A DNA stretch of 5,187 nucleotides from Xanthomonas translucens pv. translucens DSM 18974 (GTDB taxonomy: Bacteria; Pseudomonadota; Gammaproteobacteria; Xanthomonadales; Xanthomonadaceae). The position numbers and the translations under genes were made by a program. Of this stretch, positions 1 through 5,110 are shown in pieces. The first letter of the stretch is position 1; each line of letters begins with the position of its first letter. The DNA is taken from the NCBI RefSeq assembly GCF_000331775.1, contig NZ_CAPJ01000261.1:1-5187 (forward strand), given 5' to 3'. A model generated the notes under the pieces. It made no database searches. It worked only from the letters and a program-made list of their open reading frames with translations, and was not told the origin of the DNA.

Positions 1-393
1 GTCCAGCCACAACGCCAGCGCCGGACCCGGCGCCAGCGTCTGCAGCCACGCCGCCAGCGGCAACGGTTCGGCGCGCACCACGTCGGCGACCACACCCTCG
101 TGGTGCGCGCTGGCCGCGAGCTTGTTCAGATCGACTTCGTCCACCACGCGGTAGCCGACGCGATTGGCCGCGCACCACTTGAGCAGCGGCTGCAGCGCCG
201 GAATCCGCGCCTCGGCCAGGTACAGCTTGCGGATCGCCTCCGGACGCCGCGCGTACACCGCGCGCACCGCGTTGAGGCCGTACAAGCGCAGCTCGCCGCG
301 ATTGGCGTCGGCCGCGCGCGGCACCGGCGCGACGCGTTCGGGCGGCGCGGGTGGACGCGGGCCGCGCGGGCTTTTGCCCCAGGGCGAGGTCAT
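1..393 (-). CDS. TrmH/SpoU-family RNA 2'-O-ribose methyltransferase, N-terminal part (runs off the left edge)
   Basis: The first 131 codons are visible; the gene continues beyond base 1. The protein starts MTSPWGKSPRGPRPPAPPER, a Pro/Arg-rich, probably disordered leader. From about residue 36 comes the L7Ae-like substrate-binding domain of the SpoU family, with LRLYGLNAVRAVYARRPEAI, then LLKWCAANRVGYRVVDE and the typical close AHHEGVVADV near residue 102. The layout is most like E. coli YfiF, which also has a basic disordered leader before this domain. The knotted SAM-binding SPOUT domain that follows in this family would lie outside the window. Family members 2'-O-methylate ribose in rRNA or tRNA using S-adenosylmethionine; the exact target cannot be told here. 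The ATG at 393-391 is chosen because a GGGGG stretch (405-401) sits 7 nt upstream and the other nearby ATGs are out of frame. The gene is divergent from the secreted-protein gene at 860. Confidence 0.88.
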   Translation of the reverse strand, partial: MTSPWGKSPRGPRPPAPPERVAPVPRAADANRGELRLYGLNAVRAVYARRPEAIRKLYLAEARIPALQPLLKWCAANRVGYRVVDEVDLNKLAASAHHEGVVADVVRAEPLPLAAWLQTLAPGPALALWLD

Positions 394-859
394 CGGTGCA
401 CCCCCATGGCGCAGCAGGAACGAAGGGCATGACGCATGGGAAGTCTCCTGGAAAACGCGCGGGTCGCGCGCCAGGTCGGCGCGCTCGGGGGATTTTCGCT
501 CATTCGGGCGCCGCCGGCTGCCCCGGGTATGCCGATCGCGTGCCGACACTTGTCTACGCCGCACTACACGAAACGCAAACGCCTCGCCAGCCCGATCGTG
601 AAGCAGCTCTCCATGGCTGCGCATTATGCGGAATTCGCAAATTCACGCGCAGAGATACAACAATAACGCGCGCCATGCATGATTCATCGTCGCCGCTCCT
701 TCAGCCCTCCAGGCAGGTCTTATCGAGACGCCCAACGCCCGCCCCATCCGCTTCGCTCACCGGAATTCGGCAGCCCCGATCCGGCGCGCACGCGCGCATG
801 CCGGACGCAATACGCCGGCTTCCGAAGCACTTTCCGCATTTTCACGATAAGGCGATTCC
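394..859. other. Divergent intergenic region, 466 bp, no supportable gene
   Basis: This stretch separates the methyltransferase gene (leftward) from the secreted eqolisin-like gene (rightward), so it should hold both promoters. An open frame at 436-666 gives a 76-residue peptide with no recognisable domain and no good ribosome site, so it is not called. The part from about 600 to 670 is richer in A/T than its surroundings. A weak sigma-70-like pair for the rightward gene can be drawn there: TTCGCA at 634-639, 16 nt, then TACAAC at 656-661. Each matches the consensus at only four of six positions and would leave a leader of about 190 nt, so it is a guess. No strong hairpin, tRNA or riboswitch-like structure was seen by eye. 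Confidence 0.5.
423..435 (+). repeat. 13-bp direct repeat, left copy
   Basis: AAGGGCATGACGC occurs here and again, identically, at 1963-1975 in the same orientation. The two copies are 1540 bp apart and bracket the eqolisin-like gene together with its upstream region. This may mark the ends of an inserted segment, or it may be chance: a 13-mer match in 5 kb of GC-rich DNA is not very rare. Confidence 0.35.
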
Positions 860-1948
860 ATGCACTTCGATCCACGTACCGCGCCCTCGGCGGCACGCCG
901 CCGCGCCTGCGCCGCGCTGCTGCTGTTGCTGCCCCTGATAGGCCTGAGCGCCACCGCGCTGGCGCAGACATCCTCGCCCGATGTGCGTCTGGCGCGGGTC
1001 GGCGCCCTGCCCGCCGAGCACAAACCTGCCGGCATCCCCGACGACTACGTGCAGACCCCGTTCGGCTACTTCCCACCAGCCTGCGTGCGCCAAGTCCACA
1101 ACGGCGAGCGCCTCCTCAAGGACGGCGGCCTGCAACACGCCAATGGCACGCGCGAACAGGCGCAGGCCTGTACCCAGGACAACTTCACTCCCAACGGCAC
1201 CCGGGTGCGACCCGACGGACGCGGCATCGATGGCCAGCAGGTCCGTGGCAATGCGGCGCTGGCAGCATCGAGGTCTCGCCGCTCGGTGCCGGCGTCGATC
1301 TCCAACGGCTATATGCCGGCGTCGATCTCCAAAGGCTATCTAAAGGTCGCCGGCTACCGCACCGGCACGCCGCTCGGACGCATCGTGGCGAGTTGGACAG
1401 TGCCGCAGAACCCGACCAACGTGGCGCAACAGACGGTGTACTTCTTCCCGGGGTTGCAAAGCAATGATCCGATGATCCTGCAGCCGGTACTGGGCTACCG
1501 CGGCGAAAACAACGGCTGGGATCTGAGCAGCTGGAACTGCTGCCAGGAAGGCACGGTATGGTACAGCGATTATATTCAGGCAAAGACAGGCGATCAGATC
1601 GTAGGCGACACCTATGCCACCTGCGGCACCGGTAGCCCGTGCTATGACTGGAACGTGGACACGCGCAACCTCACCACTGGCCAGAGCGTACGCCTCAGCA
1701 CCACGTACGACATCGATTCGGACTTGCACCTGGTGATAGGCGGCGCGCTGGAGGTATACAATCTTGACAGTTGCGACCAGTACCCGCCGGAAGGCAGCAT
1801 CAGGTTCACCAACATCGGCGTGTACGACTACCAACTGAACCGCGTGCGGTCGCCGCCATGGGGCACGCTGGACTTCAGCTCCGGATACGACGTGCAGTGC
1901 GACTACGATGTGCAAACCACCTCCACCTCGGCGACGATCTTCTACTGA
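860..1948 (+). CDS. Secreted protein with eqolisin-like (G1 glutamic peptidase-like) beta-sandwich domain
   Basis: The 362-residue product begins with a signal peptide: basic RRR near residue 13, a Leu-rich core, and probable cleavage after Ala35 (ATALA|QTSS). Residues 36-135 hold a region that may be a propeptide, with TPFGYFPPACVRQVHNGERL at 66-85. A linker with two near-identical 9-residue repeats (143-160) follows. The C-terminal domain, about 172-362, has ASWTVP (177-182), FFPGLQ (195-200), ILQP (206-209), a Trp-rich stretch with SSWNCC (223-228), WYSDYI plus TGD (234-245), and GGALEVYNLDSCDQYP (294-309). The order of motifs resembles eqolisins (scytalidoglutamic peptidase), where a Gln in an ILQTG strand and a later Glu are catalytic; Gln208 and Glu298 would be the counterparts. 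That assignment is inference. The mature part has eight Cys, enough for four disulfides, as suits an exported protein. ATG860 is preceded by AAGG (849-852) at 7 nt. It could instead be a non-catalytic lectin-like jelly roll. Confidence 0.8.
   Translation: MHFDPRTAPSAARRRACAALLLLLPLIGLSATALAQTSSPDVRLARVGALPAEHKPAGIPDDYVQTPFGYFPPACVRQVHNGERLLKDGGLQHANGTREQAQACTQDNFTPNGTRVRPDGRGIDGQQVRGNAALAASRSRRSVPASISNGYMPASISKGYLKVAGYRTGTPLGRIVASWTVPQNPTNVAQQTVYFFPGLQSNDPMILQPVLGYRGENNGWDLSSWNCCQEGTVWYSDYIQAKTGDQIVGDTYATCGTGSPCYDWNVDTRNLTTGQSVRLSTTYDIDSDLHLVIGGALEVYNLDSCDQYPPEGSIRFTNIGVYDYQLNRVRSPPWGTLDFSSGYDVQCDYDVQTTSTSATIFY
1287..1340 (+). repeat. 27-bp in-frame tandem duplication
   Basis: Two head-to-tail 27-bp units (1287-1313 and 1314-1340) differ at two bases. 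In the protein they give PASISNGYM followed by PASISKGYL. They lie in the linker between the N-terminal region and the beta-sandwich domain of the secreted protein. The high identity suggests a recent slip duplication, and the multiple of three kept the frame. Confidence 0.9.
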
Positions 1949-1962
1949 TCGCGTTCTGTCCC

Positions 1963-1975
1963 AAGGGCATGACGC
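1963..1975 (+). repeat. 13-bp direct repeat, right copy
   Basis: Identical to the copy at 423-435 (AAGGGCATGACGC). It starts 14 bp after the stop codon of the eqolisin-like gene, and its last seven bases form the outer left arm of the hairpin at 1969-2007. Confidence 0.35.
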
Positions 1976-2007
1976 CGTTGCCGGCCACAGGCCGGCAACG
2001 GTGTCAT
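1969..2007. terminator. Strong hairpin, probable bidirectional terminator between convergent genes
   Basis: The left arm ATGACGCCGTTGCCGGCC (1969-1986), a 3-nt loop ACA and the right arm GGCCGGCAACGGTGTCAT (1990-2007) form an 18-bp stem. Only one pair, G1974 with T2002, is a wobble. It starts 20 bp after the stop codon of the eqolisin-like gene and ends 25 bp before the ancestral stop of the leftward symporter remnant, so it can serve both strands. There is no T-run on either side. It would therefore not be a textbook intrinsic terminator, but U-less GC-rich hairpins at gene ends are common in high-GC bacteria. Confidence 0.7.
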
Positions 2008-2032
2008 CAGGGCATGCACGGCGGCGTGGCGC

Positions 2033-2384
2033 TCATTCGCCGCACGGCGCGGGCGGCACCAGACGTTCACGCCACAGATCGGCGTTCTTGATGCCCAGCG
2101 GCAGCGGATCGAACACCGGGTCAAGGCCCGCTCTTCTGCCGCTCGCAGTCGCGCAGCGCCAGCAGCGTCGGCGTCTGCAGGATCAGGATCAGGATCAGGA
2201 TGGCGATGATGTTGAGCCAGGCCATCAAGCCCACGCCGATGTCGCTCAGCGACCACGCCAGCCTGGCGTCGTGGAACGCGCCGAACACCACCCTGCCGAG
2301 GATGCCCAGGCGCAGCACCAGCACGCTGAGCGGACGGCGGCGGTTGCCGTTGATGTAGCTGAGGTTGGTCTCGGCTATGTAGTT
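2033..2384 (-). pseudogene. AGCS-family sodium:alanine/glycine symporter, C-terminal remnant (5'-truncated, frameshifted)
   Basis: Reading leftward from 2384, the conceptual protein gives NYIAETNLSYINGNRRRPLS, then LVLRLGILGRVVFGAFHDAR, DIGVGLMAWLNIIAIL and LLALRDCERQK. This is the last membrane part and tail of an AGCS (amino acid carrier protein) symporter. That frame hits TGA at 2123-2121. The expected tail GLDPVFDPLPLGIKNADLWR and then ERLVPPAPCGE continues in another frame and ends at the natural TGA (2035-2033), so one frameshift lies near 2121-2137. Upstream of 2384 the similarity stops and the frame meets a stop at 2405-2403, so roughly the first nine-tenths of a normal 450-550 residue symporter is missing. 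Intact relatives couple Na+ to uptake of alanine or glycine at the inner membrane; this piece cannot. The frame also contains an expanded ATCCTG run. Confidence 0.85.
2178..2201 (-). repeat. Four perfect tandem hexanucleotides (CAGGAT / ATCCTG)
   Basis: Four exact head-to-tail CAGGAT units on the plus strand read as ATC CTG four times on the minus strand and encode ILILILIL inside the symporter remnant. Relatives of this symporter usually have IAILILQKP here, as recalled rather than aligned, so the run appears to hold two extra units. The expansion keeps frame and looks like replication slippage in a gene no longer under selection. Confidence 0.85.
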
Positions 2385-2667
2385 CCGAAGGATGCATGGC
2401 GCTCAACCAGCTCGCGTGATCCTGCCGCATGCAAATGCGCGGCGAGACGGGATAGGAATCGTGCTCGTGGCAAACCGCCGCACGAATGCTCACCGAACCG
2501 GCATGATTCTTCCGCACAAGACAGCGCAGAACTGCTCCCGATCACGGCTCCGACATGACCGACCGGACGGAAGGATCGTGCCTGCGCCGGCCCTTCCGTA
2601 TCCAGCATGCACAGCGTGTACTCAGCACGTTGCTCCGGTGCGCAATGCGCCAGCCTTGGCATTCACT
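2385..2667. other. Intergenic stretch between the C1 peptidase gene and the symporter remnant
   Basis: This lies where the missing part of the symporter gene would have been, but no frame on the minus strand continues the symporter sequence, so the deletion or rearrangement breakpoint is close to 2384. Open frames cross it on both strands, with peptides of random, Arg/Ala-rich composition and no recognisable domain. Apart from one small hairpin (2567-2599), nothing functional was seen. Confidence 0.5.
2567..2599 (-). terminator. Possible terminator hairpin downstream of the C1 peptidase gene
   Basis: ACGGAAGG (2567-2574) pairs perfectly with CCTTCCGT (2592-2599) around a 17-nt loop. It starts about 70 bp after the stop codon of the leftward cysteine peptidase gene. 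There is no T-run, and the loop is large, so this is weak. Confidence 0.3.
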
Positions 2668-3507
2668 TCAATGATTCGCTGTGGCGACGATTGCCTGATT
2701 GACATCGTGCTCCACCACGCTCCAGGCGAGGATGCCGTAGCCGTCGTTGCCCCATTCGGTGCCCCAGTGGTTCTGGATGAGCAATCCATCGGCGTTGTAG
2801 CCGACCGCCAAAACTTCATGATAGGCCCGGATCGTGCCGCTGCTGTCTTTATCGACCGGATTGCTGGGGGACATATTGTCGAATCCGGGGCGCACCGGAA
2901 GGGTGATCGCGACCGGCTGATAATTCGCCAGCGCCACCTTCAGCGCTTTGCTGAGCGCACTGCCGCCGTTGGCGTTGCCGTCGGAGAACAGCACGGTATA
3001 GTCCTTGAACAACTGCGGCTTGAATCTTGCCGCATTCGCGCGCTCGGCGTCGGTCGGCAGATCATTCCAGTCGTAGTTGCCCTGGAAATAATCCTGCTCG
3101 GTATCGATCCCCTGATTGACCGAGAGACGAAACGCGTCCATCGGATCAGCCCCCCCGTCGACGCCGCCGTTGATCTGAGAATAGACGTACATCGGGGCGA
3201 ACAGGTTGACGCTTTTCCCATTGAAATTGGCATACCAACCGGCGAGGTCATGGGCGACGGTCCACCCCACGCATGAGTTGACAGCGCCCTGATTCCCGAT
3301 CTCCACCGCCCAGGGGCTCAGGTCGACGCTGCTCGGCGGTGCCGACGCGATGTTCGCGGCGCTCACCTCGGGCATGGTCACCGGCTGCCGCAGCTTCGGC
3401 AACATGGCGCCCATGCCGTGTCGCGCGTTGTCGGCCATCGCCAGACCCGCGCAAGACAGGCCCGCGAGGCAGATGAGGCCGGACCAGGTCAGGCGTGTGT
3501 TCTTCAT
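2668..3507 (-). CDS. Secreted papain-like (C1 family) cysteine peptidase
   Basis: The 279-residue product has a clear signal peptide with probable cleavage after Ala25 (AGLAMA|DN). Residues 26-60 form a short pro-segment, without room for an I29-type inhibitor prodomain. The papain fold covers about 61-279. VDLSPWAVEIGNQGAVNSCVGW (61-82) carries the oxyanion-hole Gln73 and nucleophile Cys79. AYHEVLAVGYN (228-238) holds catalytic His230, and QNHWGTEWGNDGYG (245-258) holds Asn246 and the Gly/Trp-rich block typical of C1. All four catalytic residues are therefore present. Cys79 is followed by Val-Gly-Trp, not the usual Trp-Ala-Phe. An active exported endopeptidase is likely. ATG3507 has GGAGAG (3519-3514) at a 6-nt spacing. 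The gene stands alone, convergent to the eqolisin-like gene across the symporter remnant. Short-proregion C1 enzymes such as xylellain of Xylella are possible relatives, but no alignment was made. By eye it uses more A/T-ending codons than its neighbours. Confidence 0.9.
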   Translation of the reverse strand: MKNTRLTWSGLICLAGLSCAGLAMADNARHGMGAMLPKLRQPVTMPEVSAANIASAPPSSVDLSPWAVEIGNQGAVNSCVGWTVAHDLAGWYANFNGKSVNLFAPMYVYSQINGGVDGGADPMDAFRLSVNQGIDTEQDYFQGNYDWNDLPTDAERANAARFKPQLFKDYTVLFSDGNANGGSALSKALKVALANYQPVAITLPVRPGFDNMSPSNPVDKDSSGTIRAYHEVLAVGYNADGLLIQNHWGTEWGNDGYGILAWSVVEHDVNQAIVATANH

Positions 3508-3530
3508 TCTGTTCTCTCCGTTGAAAAGTC

Positions 3531-3557
3531 ATTGTTTCGATAACCAGCGATTGCCAA
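3531..3557 (-). promoter_or_regulatory. Possible sigma-70 promoter of the C1 peptidase gene
   Basis: On the minus strand TTGGCA (3557-3552, five of six matches to the -35 consensus) is followed after 15 nt by AACAAT (3536-3531, four of six to the -10). The spacing is short. Transcription would start near 3524, giving a leader of about 17 nt that just includes the GGAGAG ribosome site. This is the best pair seen upstream of the gene, but it is only a motif match. Confidence 0.35.
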
Positions 3558-3578
3558 ATGAGGTGTCGCGATCGCAAC

Positions 3579-3600
3579 GGCCACGCATGTCCTCGTGGCC
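3579..3600. promoter_or_regulatory. Inverted repeat upstream of the C1 peptidase promoter, operator-like
   Basis: GGCCACG (3579-3585) and CGTGGCC (3594-3600) form a perfect 7-bp inverted repeat with an 8-nt spacer. It sits about 22 bp upstream of the candidate -35 box. A separate 8-bp palindrome GCGATCGC (3568-3575) lies between the two. The position would suit an activator or repressor dimer site. The binding protein is unknown, and GC-rich inverted repeats of this size also arise by chance. Confidence 0.3.
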
Positions 3601-4079
3601 GAGCGCGCACACGGCTGGCGCCGCGAAGGGTGGCGAAAGCGCGAAAGGAAGGATTGGCCGAATACGCGTTGAAACGCGCTAATTCAGCACAACTTCCGCA
3701 AATCGAGATACCGTCACGACAACTTCGCAATCGGGGTCACGCCCATGCGAAACAAACCGTAGACAAATGCCACGGCCGCGCTCGCCGAAGGCGGCAACCG
3801 CTGTGTCCGCTTGAAGTCGCGCGATACCACAACAACGGCCAGCGCTGTACCGACACGCGACAGGCGCAAGTTGCAAGCCCCGCCATCTCGGCAGGCGCAC
3901 CGGCGAACCGTCCGCATGCGATCGCCCGTCACAGAGGCCTCCGCGTCACGCGGGCGGCGCGCGCCGGCCCTGGAGGCTGCTGGCACCCGCGACCACGACC
4001 ATGCGCCCTCGCCAGCCGCATGGCGTGCCGGAAACCCGCATCCGCGCGTGCATCAGCAGCGGCGCTACGCCGCGCCGCA
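3601..4079. other. Long region without a supportable gene, between the acetyltransferase and C1 peptidase genes
   Basis: About 480 bases upstream of the C1 peptidase regulatory region and downstream of the acetyltransferase gene. Open frames exist on both strands (for example minus 3714-3986 and plus 3811-4083), but their products are Arg/Ala-rich, match no family I know and lack good ribosome sites. A small near-palindrome, CGCGTTGAAACGCG, lies at 3665-3678. GCGAA pentamers cluster at 3623-3645, but their spacing does not fit a HrpX PIP box. The part from about 3681 to 3850 is richer in A/T than the rest. It may be long-decayed coding DNA. Confidence 0.5.
4059..4073 (-). terminator. Small hairpin just downstream of the acetyltransferase gene
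   Basis: GCGGCG (4059-4064) pairs with CGCCGC (4068-4073) around a CTA loop. It lies 7 bp past the TAG stop of the leftward acetyltransferase gene. The stem is short and without a T-run, so termination here is only a possibility. Confidence 0.3.
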
Positions 4080-4634
4080 CTAAGGCGCCTGCAGGCGGCC
4101 GAACAGGTGCAGATCGTGCAAGCGCCCCTGCTTGCGCAGCGCGCCGCGGCGGATGCCTTCGTGGACGAAGCCGTTCTTCTCCAGCACCCGCACCGAGGCC
4201 GGGTTGCTGTCCAACACGCTGGTTTCGATGCGCAGCAATCCCAGTGCTGGGATCGCCCAGTCCAGATACGTGGCGACGATCCGCGTCATCCGCCCCTGGC
4301 CCCAGTAGCGGCGCCCCAGCCAATAGCCGAGTTCGGCGACATGCGCGCGCTCGCCGCGCCCGGGACGCAGGGCGATGCTGCCGCAGGCCTCGCCGTCGAT
4401 CTCGATCGCCAGCAGCGGATGCCCTAGATCCACCACGCGTCCGCTCAGGAATGCCTCGCCGTCGGCACGGGTGTAGGGATGCGGAAAACGTTCGCTGAGG
4501 CCGCGCACCACCTGCGCATCGTCGGCATGGCGCAGCAGCGCTTCCAGATCGTCGCCGCGCCAACGGCGCAGCTGCATCCCGTCGATGCGCAGGCGCAGAT
4601 CGCGCCACGCCGTGGCGCTGGGGTCATCGGGCAT
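4080..4634 (-). CDS. GNAT-family N-acetyltransferase (RimJ/RimL-like)
   Basis: The 184-residue protein starts MPDDPSATAWRDLRLR and fills a whole GNAT domain, the usual length for this group. The first strand is LRIDGMQLRRWRGDDLEALL (about 15-34). The acetyl-CoA pyrophosphate loop is GRRYWGQGRMTRIV (107-120), matching the family Q/RxxGxG/A signature. The C-terminal NPASVRVLEKNGFVHEGI (144-161) is the motif B block of RimJ/RimL-type enzymes. Such enzymes transfer acetyl from acetyl-CoA to a protein N-terminus or a small-molecule amine in the cytoplasm; the substrate cannot be told. The frame is open up to a longer start at 4667. ATG4634 is preferred because AGGAG (4647-4643) sits 8 nt upstream of it and the extra 11 residues (MLGCPCAGALP) do not look like a GNAT start. 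The gene is divergent from the deacetylase remnant, and no partner gene is seen. Confidence 0.9.
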   Translation of the reverse strand: MPDDPSATAWRDLRLRIDGMQLRRWRGDDLEALLRHADDAQVVRGLSERFPHPYTRADGEAFLSGRVVDLGHPLLAIEIDGEACGSIALRPGRGERAHVAELGYWLGRRYWGQGRMTRIVATYLDWAIPALGLLRIETSVLDSNPASVRVLEKNGFVHEGIRRGALRKQGRLHDLHLFGRLQAP

Positions 4635-4780
4635 CGGCAGCGCTCCTGCACAGGGGCACCCGAGCATACCGCGGTGGCGCGCAGCGCAACCAGGCGACGC
4701 GCGCGCAACGTCCGCGCTGCTGCCGGCGCATACGACAGGCCGGCGAAAGGTTTGCGCGCGCTAATGCAGCGCACCCTTCC

Positions 4781-5110
4781 TTGCACGATCGTGCCGAGCC
4801 GTCCGAAGTCGGCGCGCACACGTGCTCGCATCCGCGCCTGACCGCATGCAGCGATGCCGCGCTGCGCGAGGAGATCGGCGGCTGCAAACGCGCGCTGGAG
4901 GATCTGCTTGGCGAACCGGTCACCCAGTTCTGCTACCCATATGGCGACGTGGGCGCGCGCGTCGCCGCGACCGTGCAAGAGGCCGGCTATGTCGCCGCGA
5001 CCACCACCCGCCGCGGCCGCGCCGTGCCTGGGTCCGATCCGTGGCGCTATCCGCGCATCCAGGTCGCGCGGCACCACCTGCTGCCCCAGACGCAACCCGG
5101 CGCGCAGTGA
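4781..5110 (+). pseudogene. Polysaccharide deacetylase (NodB/CE4), C-terminal fragment lacking the catalytic N-terminal half
   Basis: The frame gives SEVGAHTCSHPRLTA (residues 8-22 when counted from the TTG at 4781), then LREEIGGCKRALEDLLGEPV (28-47), CYPYGD (51-56) and EAGYVAATTTRRGR (67-80), and stops at TGA 5108-5110. These are CE4 motif 2 (H13-x3-H17, the metal-binding His pair), the PxG motif and the following strand. Motif 1, the TFDDG strand with the catalytic base and metal Asp, should lie 60-100 residues upstream. There is no room: the acetyltransferase gene starts on the other strand at 4634, and 4668-4795 shows no CE4-like sequence in any forward frame. Similarity begins near base 4800, so the gene was cut by a deletion or rearrangement. 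The intact enzyme would N- or O-deacetylate a cell-surface polysaccharide or peptidoglycan; this fragment should be inactive. Confidence 0.8.

Noticed and set aside
436..666. Open frame for a 76-residue peptide upstream of the eqolisin-like gene
   Set aside because: No recognisable domain, no convincing ribosome site, mixed composition; it lies where promoters are expected.
679..1467. Long plus-strand frame overlapping the start of the eqolisin-like gene
   Set aside because: Arg/Pro-rich product typical of an out-of-frame reading of GC-rich coding DNA; the 860-1948 frame has the signal peptide and domain.
2392..3276. 294-codon plus-strand frame antisense to the C1 peptidase gene
   Set aside because: It is the mirror of a well-supported peptidase gene and shows no domain of its own.
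2668..3507. Lipoprotein signal at Cys19 of the C1 peptidase
   Set aside because: The residues before it (GLS) do not fit a lipobox, while AMA|D at 23-26 is a good signal peptidase I site.
3623..3645. GCGAA pentamers upstream of the C1 peptidase, possible HrpX PIP box (TTCGB-N15-TTCGB) on the minus strand
   Set aside because: The outer pair has a 13-nt spacer instead of 15, and the candidate promoter lies too far downstream.
3665..3678. Near-palindrome CGCGTTGAAACGCG
   Set aside because: Only 6-bp arms made of common GC-rich words; no link to a gene start.
3558..4427. 289-codon plus-strand frame spanning the intergenic region and the acetyltransferase 3' end
   Set aside because: Part is antisense to the GNAT gene, the rest is Arg/Ala-rich with no family resemblance.
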